Shown one piece after another: positions 1-9,110 of a stretch of DNA of 64,000 bases (position 1 is its first letter; every line of letters begins with the position of its first letter). Source of the stretch: Craspedostauros australis (taxonomy: Eukaryota > Bacillariophyta > Bacillariophyceae > Mastogloiales > Achnanthaceae). A model generated the notes under the pieces. It was not told where the DNA came from. It made no database searches and saw only the letters and a program-made list of their open reading frames with translations. The position numbers and the translations under genes were made by a program. The stretch covers positions 614,252 through 678,251 of the forward strand of contig JAMXDE010000037.1 in the NCBI GenBank assembly GCA_026770025.1. The letters run 5' to 3'.

Positions 1-174
1 GCGTTGACATCGTTGACGTTCGTGAAGCACGCGGCAGAATAGTGCTCTAGCACATGGCTTCGAGCTTTCTCGTGAAACGCATCAGCGCAGCCAGACCGAA
101 TCGGTTCAGATCAGAAGTGCGAAGCGAGCTCCCATTGTTCCGTGGTCCTCTCCGACAACCGAGCGGTGACGACG

Positions 175-1008
175 ATGATCTCATCGAGAATGGTTCCAAC
201 GGATCGGGTTTCAGCATCTCACAGCGGTCGCAAGCACCATCGCGCGGATGAGACCTTTGCGCACCTTGCCAAGAGGGTGCGCAGCAACCAATCCTGGCAG
301 ATGAATGCACCCATGTGCGAGCAGCGACAAGAGCAGGACCAATCCCATCGTGGTGGATCTGCCAGCAGTCTAGGTCAGATCGATGAGATCGCGGTGGCCG
401 GGAAGCCGCCCGATTCCATATCCATCACCAGGAGACCGCCGACTGGTTGGCATGCCTTCAACCGCAGGACGACAAGCACGCTGACTGGTTGCAGCAGCGA
501 TGAGGATGACAGCGACAACGATGCAGATGTTGATAGTGATGAAAGCGATTACAACGGCTTCGCATCTTCGAATACCAGCGAAGTCAGCATGAAGACTGGC
601 CACACATCTGTCTGCAAGAACATGTTCCAGCCACTGCGCTCCATGGACATCAATCCGCAGGTACCGCAATGGCAGAGCCGCTTCGCAATCACATCGACGA
701 CGAGCAACCATGAACTCCTACCGTCGTTGTCGTCTACAGCAGCGTGCATCACGCACCACGACACAATGGGCCAAACTGGCAATGAGAATGCCACCGCTGC
801 TTCTCTCGCGGCCTGCAATCCCCAGGTCGCCACGATCGATGATGTGGATCAGCTGCTCGTCAATCGCATATCCAATTGGAGTCTTCGGAGATTCGAGGAA
901 CCCGCTGTGCCTCCATCGGCAGCATCGTCATCCTTCCGGCGCAAGCAGAAGCAGGCCAAGCGCGATGTCATGCGCATGCTCCTATCGTCGTCGTCACGCA
1001 AACCATGA
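175..1008 (+). CDS. Hypothetical Ser/Arg-rich protein, possibly a partial gene
   Basis: The frame is open from about position 76. The first ATG is at 175, giving 277 residues. I do not recognise the protein. It is polar and low in complexity, with a Ser/Asp-rich acidic stretch near the middle (SSDEDDSDNDADVDSDESD) and a basic C-terminus (FRRKQKQAKRDVMRML) that could act as a nuclear or nucleic-acid-binding tail. No signal peptide or membrane segment is visible. An overlapping frame at 54-251 starts with ATG in a reasonable context and also reads like protein (GDDDDLIENGSNGSG). The true N-terminus may therefore come from that frame through a frameshift or splice, or may lie outside the window. 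The length and acidic run argue that it is real; the product is unknown. Confidence 0.45.
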   Translation: MISSRMVPTDRVSASHSGRKHHRADETFAHLAKRVRSNQSWQMNAPMCEQRQEQDQSHRGGSASSLGQIDEIAVAGKPPDSISITRRPPTGWHAFNRRTTSTLTGCSSDEDDSDNDADVDSDESDYNGFASSNTSEVSMKTGHTSVCKNMFQPLRSMDINPQVPQWQSRFAITSTTSNHELLPSLSSTAACITHHDTMGQTGNENATAASLAACNPQVATIDDVDQLLVNRISNWSLRRFEEPAVPPSAASSSFRRKQKQAKRDVMRMLLSSSSRKP

Positions 1009-1524
1009 TCTTCACGCAAATACAGAACAACCAATAAGGAAATGAAATGCACTGAGCACTAACAAACAACGTCTTCAACCATGAAACGGAACAAAACATA
1101 ACGAAATACACATATCATATCAGATGGTGTGTTCGAAAGCATCCAAGTATAGTAGTGTCACAGTTTTCTATACCCTCGTTGCGTCGGGTTGAAGTAGGAT
1201 GGGAGGAGGAGTGCGCAGCATGATCAGCAGTGGCACGCATCGTCGCAAAGTGGTTGAAGTGGTTTGGAGAAGCTCAGCGAAGATGTAGACTTTGATTGAG
1301 TATAGGGAGAAACCCCACAATCCGAAGTGTGCGATATTTTTGGCTCATTTCTCAACGGATCCAATTCTGCCATCCACCACGCTTTGGAAGGACTCACACC
1401 AACGCAAAGCGATCATCGCACAACACATCGCCACAATCAGCAACGCACAGTATCACATCAAAGCATCCCCACTCCTCATCCGTTCAGCCATATAATAGAT
1501 CGTACGCACCGAAGAGCGTCCAGT
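1009..1524. other. Intergenic region upstream of the SET-like gene
   Basis: No convincing coding frame is seen. The frame of the following gene is open upstream to about 1327 but has no ATG before 1525. A TATAATA string at 1490-1496 lies about 30 bp before the chosen start. It could be a core promoter only if the leader is very short, so I give it little weight. Confidence 0.4.
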
Positions 1525-2595
1525 ATGATGACTCGCACAAGAACGAGCATGAAGATGCTGGCCGTCGCTCTCATTTGCGCGACGCTCCTGCCCTTCGTTT
1601 CTGCCGCTGATGCCGCCGCTGATGCTACGGCCGCTGATGATGCCAAACAGGAACAACCGAAGCAGGAACAGCAGAAACTGGATCCATGGCGCATCGACAC
1701 CGTCTGCGACTCCTCCAACTGCACATACCCGCAGATGTGGCAAGGCCTCGGCTGCGACGCCAAAATCGAGGAGGAGCGCTTCAATGCCAACCTCTTCAAC
1801 GAGTCCACGTGGATGCTGCTGCGCGGCACCTACCAGGGCACCATGGGACCCACCGCATCCTCCCTCTCCACGCACGCCAACATGGAGTACGAAAACGACG
1901 TGCCGACGACCTCGGGCTTCCAGGTTCGCACGTACGTCGGCTTCATTCCCGGCGGCGGCAAGATCGTCTATGCCGGACAGAACATCGCCAAGGGCACGTG
2001 GATCTGGAACGGCGACGTGCAGGGCGCCGAGATTCCATCGGCCAAGCTCTTTCGCCATTTCGTGCTCAGTCTGCCGCCCACCTTGGGATGTCAGATGCTC
2101 ATGCGGTGCTATCCGCAGGCGCTGGCCGACAGCGACGACGACAGCGTGTCGCAGGTGCGAGTTCCGTTCGATTCCGACCAAACGTTGGGCGTCTACATGA
2201 TGTGCGACTTTGACGATGCGTCGTTCTTGGGGGAGAATCCGAATCCCAACGTGGGGTGCTCCGTGTCCAATCTCGAAGAGCACAGCAGCATCGATTCCGG
2301 ATGTCCGCGCAACCTGTTCGCGTTGGAGGATATTCCAGCCGGCGATCCGTTCCTCGTGGATATGTCCCAGCGCATGTACAAGCCGGGTTTTGGTCTGTTT
2401 GGGTTTGAAGACTTCGAATTCACCGAGAACATGAAGAATGAGGCCAGAAAAGTCAGCGATCCGGATGATGACGATGACGACGACGATGACGACGAAGAAT
2501 ATGATGGTGAGTATGAATACATCAATGTGGAAGATAGGGACCCGGAAGAGAAGGAGGCGGGTGGTTCCGGCGCAACTACAGGTGATGAGTTGTAA
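1525..2595 (+). CDS. Secreted/ER SET-domain-like protein with acidic tail and C-terminal GDEL
   Basis: A 356-residue protein. The start at 1525 is chosen because it directly precedes a classic signal peptide: a basic N-terminus, then MLAVALICATLLPFVSA, with likely cleavage after residue 27. An Ala/Asp and Lys/Gln-rich linker follows. Residues about 130-275 resemble a SET fold: a GGGKIVYAGQNIAKGTWIW strand pair near the start, and ALEDIPAGDPFLVDM near the end, like the ED-I-x-GEEL-x-xDY motif. The NHxC catalytic motif of active lysine methyltransferases is not visible, so activity is doubtful. Several cysteines suit an oxidising compartment. The C-terminus has a run of Asp from about residue 311, Glu-rich sequence, and finally GDEL, a variant of the K/HDEL ER-retrieval signal. 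I infer an ER-lumen or secretory-pathway protein. The role is unknown. Confidence 0.75.
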   Translation: MMTRTRTSMKMLAVALICATLLPFVSAADAAADATAADDAKQEQPKQEQQKLDPWRIDTVCDSSNCTYPQMWQGLGCDAKIEEERFNANLFNESTWMLLRGTYQGTMGPTASSLSTHANMEYENDVPTTSGFQVRTYVGFIPGGGKIVYAGQNIAKGTWIWNGDVQGAEIPSAKLFRHFVLSLPPTLGCQMLMRCYPQALADSDDDSVSQVRVPFDSDQTLGVYMMCDFDDASFLGENPNPNVGCSVSNLEEHSSIDSGCPRNLFALEDIPAGDPFLVDMSQRMYKPGFGLFGFEDFEFTENMKNEARKVSDPDDDDDDDDDDEEYDGEYEYINVEDRDPEEKEAGGSGATTGDEL

Positions 2596-2921
2596 AGTCT
2601 ACACAGGAAGCGACCACAGGAAGCGAACGGAACTCTTAGAGTAGAGAGAGAGAGAGAATCGCAGAGTATGTAAGCAACAAGTCTCATCAGATCCAACGCA
2701 TGGCGTGAAGATAGTGGCATGTCATGAGAGTATTCTGATCAAGTCAACGTAACAATTGGCACCGGTGTGAAGAATAAAAGATGTTGGTTTGTTGGTGTTT
2801 GTGGAATAACGGAGCAGAGGACTCTGCTCTCTACAACATGTTCCAGAGTACGGTACTGCAATCGAGCATCTTAGTCGTATTGTACAGTACCAGACTTCAT
2901 CATGCCTTTCATCATCATTAG
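2596..2921. terminator. 3' region of the SET-like gene and convergent spacer
   Basis: This spacer lies between two convergent genes. It contains a canonical AATAAA at 2773-2778, about 180 bp after the stop codon, and a GAGAGA run at 2643-2656. No further ORF is supported. Confidence 0.5.
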
Positions 2922-4361
2922 TCAGCCGGGCGTATCATCAATTCTTGGCTTGCTTTCCAGCCTACGAGCCACTCTGTTGTCCAGGCATGGGTACTTGCAT
3001 GGCATCAAGTCGACACCGCTTCCTTCGTCCCTCCTCTTCATGATCCATGACGAGCCTCTCTCATATTCTACCATTCGGACTGCCAAGTTGTCATTCCAGG
3101 CTCGTTTCAACACCTCACTGCTCTCCAGCAGGAAGCGGAACGTGCGGTCCGCAAATCTTCGCGAACAGACACGCGACAGCGCCTCCCCAAACAGCGCCAA
3201 TGGCTGTGACCATGTGGATAGAGACGATAGTACACGCCGCACCTTGGTCTGGTAATTCCGTTGCAGGACCTGGTCAACAAGTGCATCGTACTCTAGCTTG
3301 TCGATTGGGCATGGAGAGATGCGTAGATAGGTGAGTTGATGGGAGCTTTGCAAAGTGCGGCGAAGTGCTTCTGTCCGTTCGCACAGTATCTCTGGTGTGA
3401 CAGGATTGTTTGCATCTCGATAACTATGGTTCAAGCAATGCAGATATGATAGGTTGCTGTTTCCCATTAGAGAGATCACATCATCAAACCGCTTGCTCCA
3501 TGGCTCATTCTGGTCGGTACCAAAGTCAACTTCAAGTTCTTTGAGGTGCGTTGCATCTGAAAGAAGCTCGATGATCCGATTGATATCTTGTTCTGTGTAA
3601 AATCTTCCACCTCGGCGGTAGGGCCTTGCATTGAAATCGAAGGAGAAGTTGTCAATTTGCTTGTTTGACTGCAATAGCTTTGCCAAAAGGTCGCATGCGA
3701 TGAAAGTCCATCGGAATGATAGTTTGGTGACTCTACAATCGCCGAGAGACAGCCATCTGCACAGATCAGCGCCGTCGCCGGCGAGTGCGCAACGGCCAAA
3801 CTCGACGCTTTTGGAGTTTTGGATGATGTTGAACATGAGCTTATCGCGACCCACAAGATTACAATAGTGCAACTCCGTATGACTTGTGACAAGAGGGACA
3901 TCATGAAACTCCTCTACATCCACGAAGTGTTGATACAATTCGATGCCTTGTCCGGCGCAAGCCTTGGCGGCCAATCGAAGGAGGAAGTGAAGCGTTTGTG
4001 CATTGGCGGCTCCAAGTTGGTCGTCACACTTCGCGAGAAGCAGTTGGATGGATTCGATACACATTAGTTCGCCTCCACCGAACGAGCCATCGCACAATAC
4101 CAGATGCGACGACAGCGCCACGTACCCGCAACTGTCCACCATCGATTCCAAGTCATCAAAGCTGAATCCTGCTTCGATGGCCATGTCCCAGTATTCCATC
4201 CGCTTGGGTGTGATGTCGCTGCATATAACTTCCATGTCGTCGTCGCCATCCGCAACGACGGCGGTCGTCCATGACAACTGTTGTCCATAGAGCTGTTTCC
4301 AGAAAGTGTTGAAGTCCGGATGATAGTTGGTGTTGGCGACACCGTCCTTGTTGCGATTCAT
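2922..4361 (-). CDS. LRR-like protein, family copy A (full-length)
   Basis: A 479-residue ORF that starts MNRN, as other family members do. No signal peptide is visible. Residues about 170-400 carry irregular leucine-rich repeat-like segments (LCRWLSLGDCRVTKLSF, LLSDATHLKELEVDF, HQLTYLRISPCP), suggesting a curved RNI/LRR-type scaffold for protein interaction. The C-terminal part (SLSTWSQPLALFGEALSR, FRFLLESSEVLKRAW) is also conserved in the family. Copy A is the most divergent of eight copies. It has its own C-terminal extension (KRRDEGSGVDLMP...) and an N-terminal segment most like copy F (KQLYGQQL, ITPKRMEYWDMAIEAGFSF). It reads away from the divergent intergenic region at 4362-5120, which once faced the FAD gene now at 24461. 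The function is unknown. The LRR assignment comes from pattern, not from a search. Confidence 0.7.
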   Translation of the reverse strand: MNRNKDGVANTNYHPDFNTFWKQLYGQQLSWTTAVVADGDDDMEVICSDITPKRMEYWDMAIEAGFSFDDLESMVDSCGYVALSSHLVLCDGSFGGGELMCIESIQLLLAKCDDQLGAANAQTLHFLLRLAAKACAGQGIELYQHFVDVEEFHDVPLVTSHTELHYCNLVGRDKLMFNIIQNSKSVEFGRCALAGDGADLCRWLSLGDCRVTKLSFRWTFIACDLLAKLLQSNKQIDNFSFDFNARPYRRGGRFYTEQDINRIIELLSDATHLKELEVDFGTDQNEPWSKRFDDVISLMGNSNLSYLHCLNHSYRDANNPVTPEILCERTEALRRTLQSSHQLTYLRISPCPIDKLEYDALVDQVLQRNYQTKVRRVLSSLSTWSQPLALFGEALSRVCSRRFADRTFRFLLESSEVLKRAWNDNLAVRMVEYERGSSWIMKRRDEGSGVDLMPCKYPCLDNRVARRLESKPRIDDTPG

Positions 4362-5120
4362 CCTTTTCTTGTTGTCGCTGTCGTCACTGTTGTTACGTCT
4401 GATGCCGATTGTTGCTGATTGTTGTTGTTGCTATTGGTGATACAATCATGCGAGTAGTGCTGGTAGAGTATGTAGTCCCAAATCAGTTGCGCTTGGATGG
4501 CGATTATGAGCTCATCTGCTCAAGTTTGCTGTCCTCCATTTCATGATCCCGTGCATTCATTACGAAGCAACATGTCGTCAGCCAACACACCTTCATGGAC
4601 TTGTGCAGTTCCACCACGGTATATGATGCGGTATGGTGTGGTATGGTGTGGTATGGTATTGTTCGACTATGCTGTGCAATGGTGTGGTACGATCGTGGAC
4701 AGCCACATCATGATCCGAAGCTGGCTAGCTCGCACGATGCGACCTTCGATGGTGCCCAACTTGGCCACGCTGTGCAGTTATGCCTCTTCATGTGATACCA
4801 TAGATCGTGTAATATGAGTAGGCACATCCCTCTGTGATGGTCTTGGGGGAGTCAACCATTGTGCCGTACGAATGCATACTATGCGCTTCGGCAGTTGGAT
4901 GTCATCGAACGACTCCAATGGGCGGATCCACAATGTGACGAGTCCATCACGACGACTTCTTCGGTGGACGTCAGAGGCGTTTCTCGTGTTTTGTTGAGAG
5001 GATGATGACGACGACGATGACGACGGTGACACCACTCGTGTTTCAATCGACATCAAACGTATCCAGGACTCATCTCGCCCCACCCAACCATCACGACCAA
5101 CAATCAGTCGTGAATGAATC
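4362..5120. promoter_or_regulatory. Left part of divergent intergenic region, module A
   Basis: This is homologous to the roughly 1-kb spacers of modules B, D, E, F and G: shared blocks include GGTCCCAAATCAGTTGCGCT-like, TGCCTCTTCATGTGATACCAT and GATGGTCTTGGGGGAGTCAACC. Homology stops abruptly after 5120 and resumes at 24146. The two parts total 1,074 bp, close to the 1,063 bp of module B. It lies between an LRR start and a FAD-gene start, so it is a likely bidirectional promoter (inference). Confidence 0.6.
4630..4659. repeat. GGTATGGTGT-type short tandem repeat in divergent spacer
   Basis: Imperfect TATGG/TGTGG pentamer repeats. Length-variant versions occur at the same place in the other modules: about 27437-27470, 32068-32100, 41572-41606, 46431-46452, 49927-49940 and 54128-54150. 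Confidence 0.8.
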
Positions 5121-5753
5121 GGGTCACTTCTAGATATAATTGACTGGTTGATACAGCCGACCCATACGACTCCAGGGCATCATCCGCAGGAAGAAGACGG
5201 GACACACAGCGGGAATGCAAACCATGTGCATCACCCCGCAATGGAGACTCAAACTTAACGTTTATAACGGCCACACATGGGCCATGTCCCTAAGTAAGGA
5301 CAATTCGAACCATGTGCGACAACGGCCATTTGATGGCAATGCGGAGCTCACAAAATGATCACCCGCAGCGAAAAAGTCGACACACAAACAAAAACTCAAA
5401 AAACACGGAATGCGCTATCGACGACACCAATTGCAAACCCATCAGAAGAGATGCAATCGGATAGTGAAGCCGGACCAAGACCCGCTTCGAGCAAATGAGA
5501 AACGAAGGAGGTCGAACACGAGGAGACTGAGGAGCCTGCAAGAGAAAGTAGAAAGAGAGAAGAGAAACAACAAGCAGAGAAGCGATGCGACAAGCAACAA
5601 CCGAAACGCGCACAATTTGGAAAAGACGACAGAATTGTCACACTCCTCGCTTCGGATAACGCTTCCCGCAACGCTTGCTCAGGGGTAACCTAGCAACAAA
5701 ACAACGCCTTCTACACCACTTCACGTCTTTCACCTTCTTCTTGAGTCCTCACC
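5121..5753 (+). other. 5' noncoding region of the DIRS-type element
   Basis: This is the stretch between the insertion boundary and the first ORF. It should contain the promoter and terminal repeat of the element. I could not find a long inverted copy of it near the 3' side. A short match, CCCCGCAATGGAGACT at about 5235 against a one-mismatch copy at about 14390 in the same orientation, may be a remnant of a split direct repeat or may be chance. Confidence 0.4.
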
Positions 5754-8027
5754 ATGACCGACCCACCCAATCTCTCCTCGCTTCTTGCGTCTGAAGCCTC
5801 CGCCTTCGCCAGTATGCCTCCGGCTGAGTCCGGGCCCGGGATTCCAGTAGAGACGGTATCCTCGGTGGCCAGCGGATCCGCCCGCTCTGGCGACATGGGC
5901 AGCGACACTCTCCTCGACCAAGTCGGGATCGGGATGGCCATCGGGCACGTCGTGGCTGACGACCGCATCTGCCTGGTCCGCCTCTCCTCCAAGTCGGAGG
6001 ACGGCCACACTCTACTCTGCGCTAACTTGGCCAGCGAGTGCCGCCGCAGCAACCACCATGCCCTTTGCCGCGATCCTGACCGCCGTGGACTTTCGGGAGT
6101 GTACCAATGCCTCGACACAACCACGTTCGGCGGAGCACCCCGACGCGATCTCATCGAGAGCAGCTACCAGAGCCGCGCCGCATACGACTCTACTCGGGCC
6201 GCCGCGCTCCGCGATCTCGAGGCTGTCGGCAAGATGGATATCACGGATGCCGCTGCCCGCAACGACAGCGACTCCAAAAGCGTCGGAGTGGTCGGATTCG
6301 ACCTTGACACCAAGCCAGCAGGACGACCCGGTATCGATGTACAGCCGACGCCACCCGTCCGCATCAAGACCAACCCCGCGGGCCTGCCACCGGCCACCCA
6401 GCCACTGGCATCCGGTCGCACACCCCTGGTCCCATTGATGCGCCCCGTCCCGGTCGTCTCCCGTCCAGTCCTCTCCTCCCAGCACGGAACGCACTACTCT
6501 CCTCCTGCTCTGGCCACCACCGCAGCTGACGAACTCATGCATGTGGTGCGCCATCAGGCATCCCTCAACCGTGAAGCGATGGAGCTCCACCAACGCAAGT
6601 CAGAGGAGACCACGCAAGCAATGTTGCGGGCACTGGCGAATCAGCAGGCGCAAATCACGCAACTGCTCCAACATGGCCGTCCCTCCCCGAGTCTCGCTCC
6701 CGCACCTGCCCCAACCACGGACACTGAGTGGTATGTGGCGATCGACGGACGACGCCCTGGGGTATACACCTCGGCGGCTGAGGCCATCGCTCAAGCAGGC
6801 ACCGGAAGCACTGCCCGAGTTCTTCGGTGTGCTTCCTTTGCCGAAGCCGATGCCTACCTCCGTGCTTCAGCGACAACCGCGCCCACCTACAACCAACCGA
6901 CGTCACACGGCCGCCCACACCCGGCAGAAGCGACACACCCAGGCAACACACCCGCCGAGTCCCAAGCGGCGACGGCCCCTCTCCCAGATCGGACCCCATC
7001 TGGCTCCACCAGTATGGGTATCGAACAGTTCCTGGGCGAAGACTCGTCCAAGGGCGACAAGAAACAGATCTTCGGCGAGGCCATCGACAACGAACGACGC
7101 ATGCTCAAACACCTTGCCCCGCCACACGCCAGCCAAGAGATCCAGACTGAACTCGCCAAAGCCGCCATCGACGTCACCAGCCAACCAGGTAAGGTCACTG
7201 ATGAACGCACATCCATCGAAGAACTCGCCTCCGCCTTCGGAGACATCCGCAACCAAACCGCTCGATCTGCCGGTCTCATCGCCACCGACTCTAACTGGCG
7301 CACCAAGACCCGTCACGCTCTCGGCCGCATCAAGACCTCCGAAGACCTCAGCGAACTCGCGGGTGACTTCAACAGCATCCGCGACGACGTGATGACCCGC
7401 TATCTCAATGATGTGGGTCACATTCTCCGCCACGGCTGCTACACCGACGAGCAAATCACTCTCTACCAGCAAGGCGGAGGATGGGTCGCCGTCCTCAAGC
7501 TGTTCTTGACGTACTATCACGAACTCCTCCTCAAACTCCAAGAGGAAGCCTTCAAGACAGCCAACGGATGGGAAGACTCTGCCGAGGTATACCTCGAGCA
7601 CTACGCCAAGGCTCTCTTCGACGCACGCAACTTCGCGTCCTCCCGCAATCTCATGATCTTTCGCACGTACATCATCGTACGCGAAGGAGCACGAGGCGGC
7701 TGGTGCAACCTGAAGGTCCTGGAGAAATTCCAGCAGCGCGCAATCGGCACTCTCGGCCCATCCTTGTCAACGAAGGACGACACCGACACCGCTCCAACCG
7801 AAACAGGTCGGAAGAAGTGCAAGCACTGCGGAGGATCTAGCAAGGTCCATGAGATCCGCGACAGCGGATGCCCATTCGGGTATCTCTTCAAGAAGAAGGT
7901 GGCGATGGCGAAAGCCAAGCAGGTCGCAAAATGTGTGAACCAAGGCGAGAAGGCCGCCGACGTTATCACCCGCATCCTGCAGGAAGCAATTTCGAAGCGC
8001 GGAGGCGGAGAAGAGGATGATGCCTAA
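5754..8027 (+). CDS. DIRS-type retrotransposon ORF1 (gag-like) with RNase H1-type hybrid-binding-like domain
   Basis: A 757-residue ORF; the ATG sits in a good context (CACCATGACC). The N-terminal half is Ala/Pro/Thr-rich. Residues about 325-370 (WYVAIDGRRPGVYTSAAEA ... FAEADAYLRA) match the pattern of the hybrid-binding (viroplasmin-like) domain at the N-terminus of RNase H1. The conserved tryptophan and the Lys pair of that domain seem replaced. Residues about 420-640 are helical and probably form the capsid-like part. A CKHC pair followed by a later Cys and basic residues near the C-terminus (from nt 7819) may bind nucleic acid or zinc. It ends with a single TAA, and the following pol frame is in the same frame. 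I infer a gag-like RNP protein of the element that also carries RT and tyrosine recombinase. Confidence 0.75.
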   Translation: MTDPPNLSSLLASEASAFASMPPAESGPGIPVETVSSVASGSARSGDMGSDTLLDQVGIGMAIGHVVADDRICLVRLSSKSEDGHTLLCANLASECRRSNHHALCRDPDRRGLSGVYQCLDTTTFGGAPRRDLIESSYQSRAAYDSTRAAALRDLEAVGKMDITDAAARNDSDSKSVGVVGFDLDTKPAGRPGIDVQPTPPVRIKTNPAGLPPATQPLASGRTPLVPLMRPVPVVSRPVLSSQHGTHYSPPALATTAADELMHVVRHQASLNREAMELHQRKSEETTQAMLRALANQQAQITQLLQHGRPSPSLAPAPAPTTDTEWYVAIDGRRPGVYTSAAEAIAQAGTGSTARVLRCASFAEADAYLRASATTAPTYNQPTSHGRPHPAEATHPGNTPAESQAATAPLPDRTPSGSTSMGIEQFLGEDSSKGDKKQIFGEAIDNERRMLKHLAPPHASQEIQTELAKAAIDVTSQPGKVTDERTSIEELASAFGDIRNQTARSAGLIATDSNWRTKTRHALGRIKTSEDLSELAGDFNSIRDDVMTRYLNDVGHILRHGCYTDEQITLYQQGGGWVAVLKLFLTYYHELLLKLQEEAFKTANGWEDSAEVYLEHYAKALFDARNFASSRNLMIFRTYIIVREGARGGWCNLKVLEKFQQRAIGTLGPSLSTKDDTDTAPTETGRKKCKHCGGSSKVHEIRDSGCPFGYLFKKKVAMAKAKQVAKCVNQGEKAADVITRILQEAISKRGGGEEDDA

Positions 8028-9079
8028 CCTTGTGTTTTCTTTGTCTCTCTCTTCTCTGTGCTGCCTACAACTCGTGCCCACCTCAACGCCAACCAACAAA
8101 CACCAATACCACCGACCATCCCAGACATCACACACACACACACCGTCAATCCGGACGCCCCGAGCGACATACTACTAAGCTCTAACTTAGCAGATATCGT
8201 TGCATTATCCACGAAACAACTCCCCACATCCTCTACCTGTTCACTGCGCTACGCAACACTGAACTTCGGTCTCCACATGACCAGCAGCATCTGGCCTGCT
8301 TTCGAGCACGTCCTTTGCACACATGACGACGGCTTGCCCCACGCGCTTCGGACGTACCCGGACTCGACCCAATTCCTTGGGTCGACGGCAAGAGTGTCCC
8401 ACCGGATTCTGAACGAACTTCCGGTGGACTTTCTGGTCGCCCACGGGGTCCAGAATACAGAATGGCGTAGCTGGGTGCTCCACTGCCAAGTCAACCTACG
8501 ACCTCGGCTAGTCATCGAGATATGGACGGGACCCCACCTGGGGTGGATACAACAGGCGGCCTCCAAACGGGAGTGCAAGCTCTGGACGGACCTCGGTTAC
8601 GGAACACAGATCAAGGCCCTCCCCAACCAACGAATGGGTGGAGCGGTATCGGTGATTTATACGGTGGTGGTGAGGGCGGCAACAACGTGGACGGCATCTG
8701 GCATCGACTGGCCAGACCTCCAACCCGCATCTGAGCGAAGCATGGCGAACTGTCTTCGTCACTGCGGAGTTCCTCGACGATGCTATATAACGAAGAGCAA
8801 CGCCCAGTCGGTCGTCGACAGCGCAACATCTGCAATGCCAATGGACCGGCTTGCCCTCATTCAGACGGATAGAGGCGTCCGACGCCTCTTTCCAGACGAG
8901 TTAGGGAAAGCCCTGGGCAGCTCGCTCCCCGGAGAGGTGCTGAAGCAGGCGAAATGGCGAGTGCTTTTCCACACTCCGTCACAACACCTGCTGGAGTACC
9001 TCTCCACACCGCTGATGGACTTGGCCCGCCATGTACATCGGCACTCCGAACACTCCCAACCTACGACACTAACGACAGA

Positions 9080-9110
<31 letters not shown>

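Noticed and set aside
1453-2283. Long minus-strand frame opposite the SET-like gene
   Set aside because: It is the shadow of a gene with a clear signal peptide and domain pattern on the plus strand.
5121-5300. Terminal inverted repeats of the DIRS element at the insertion ends
   Set aside because: By eye, only weak similarity (GGGTCACTTCTAG against GGGTTACTAGCACC in the right-end complement) was seen. It is too short to support.
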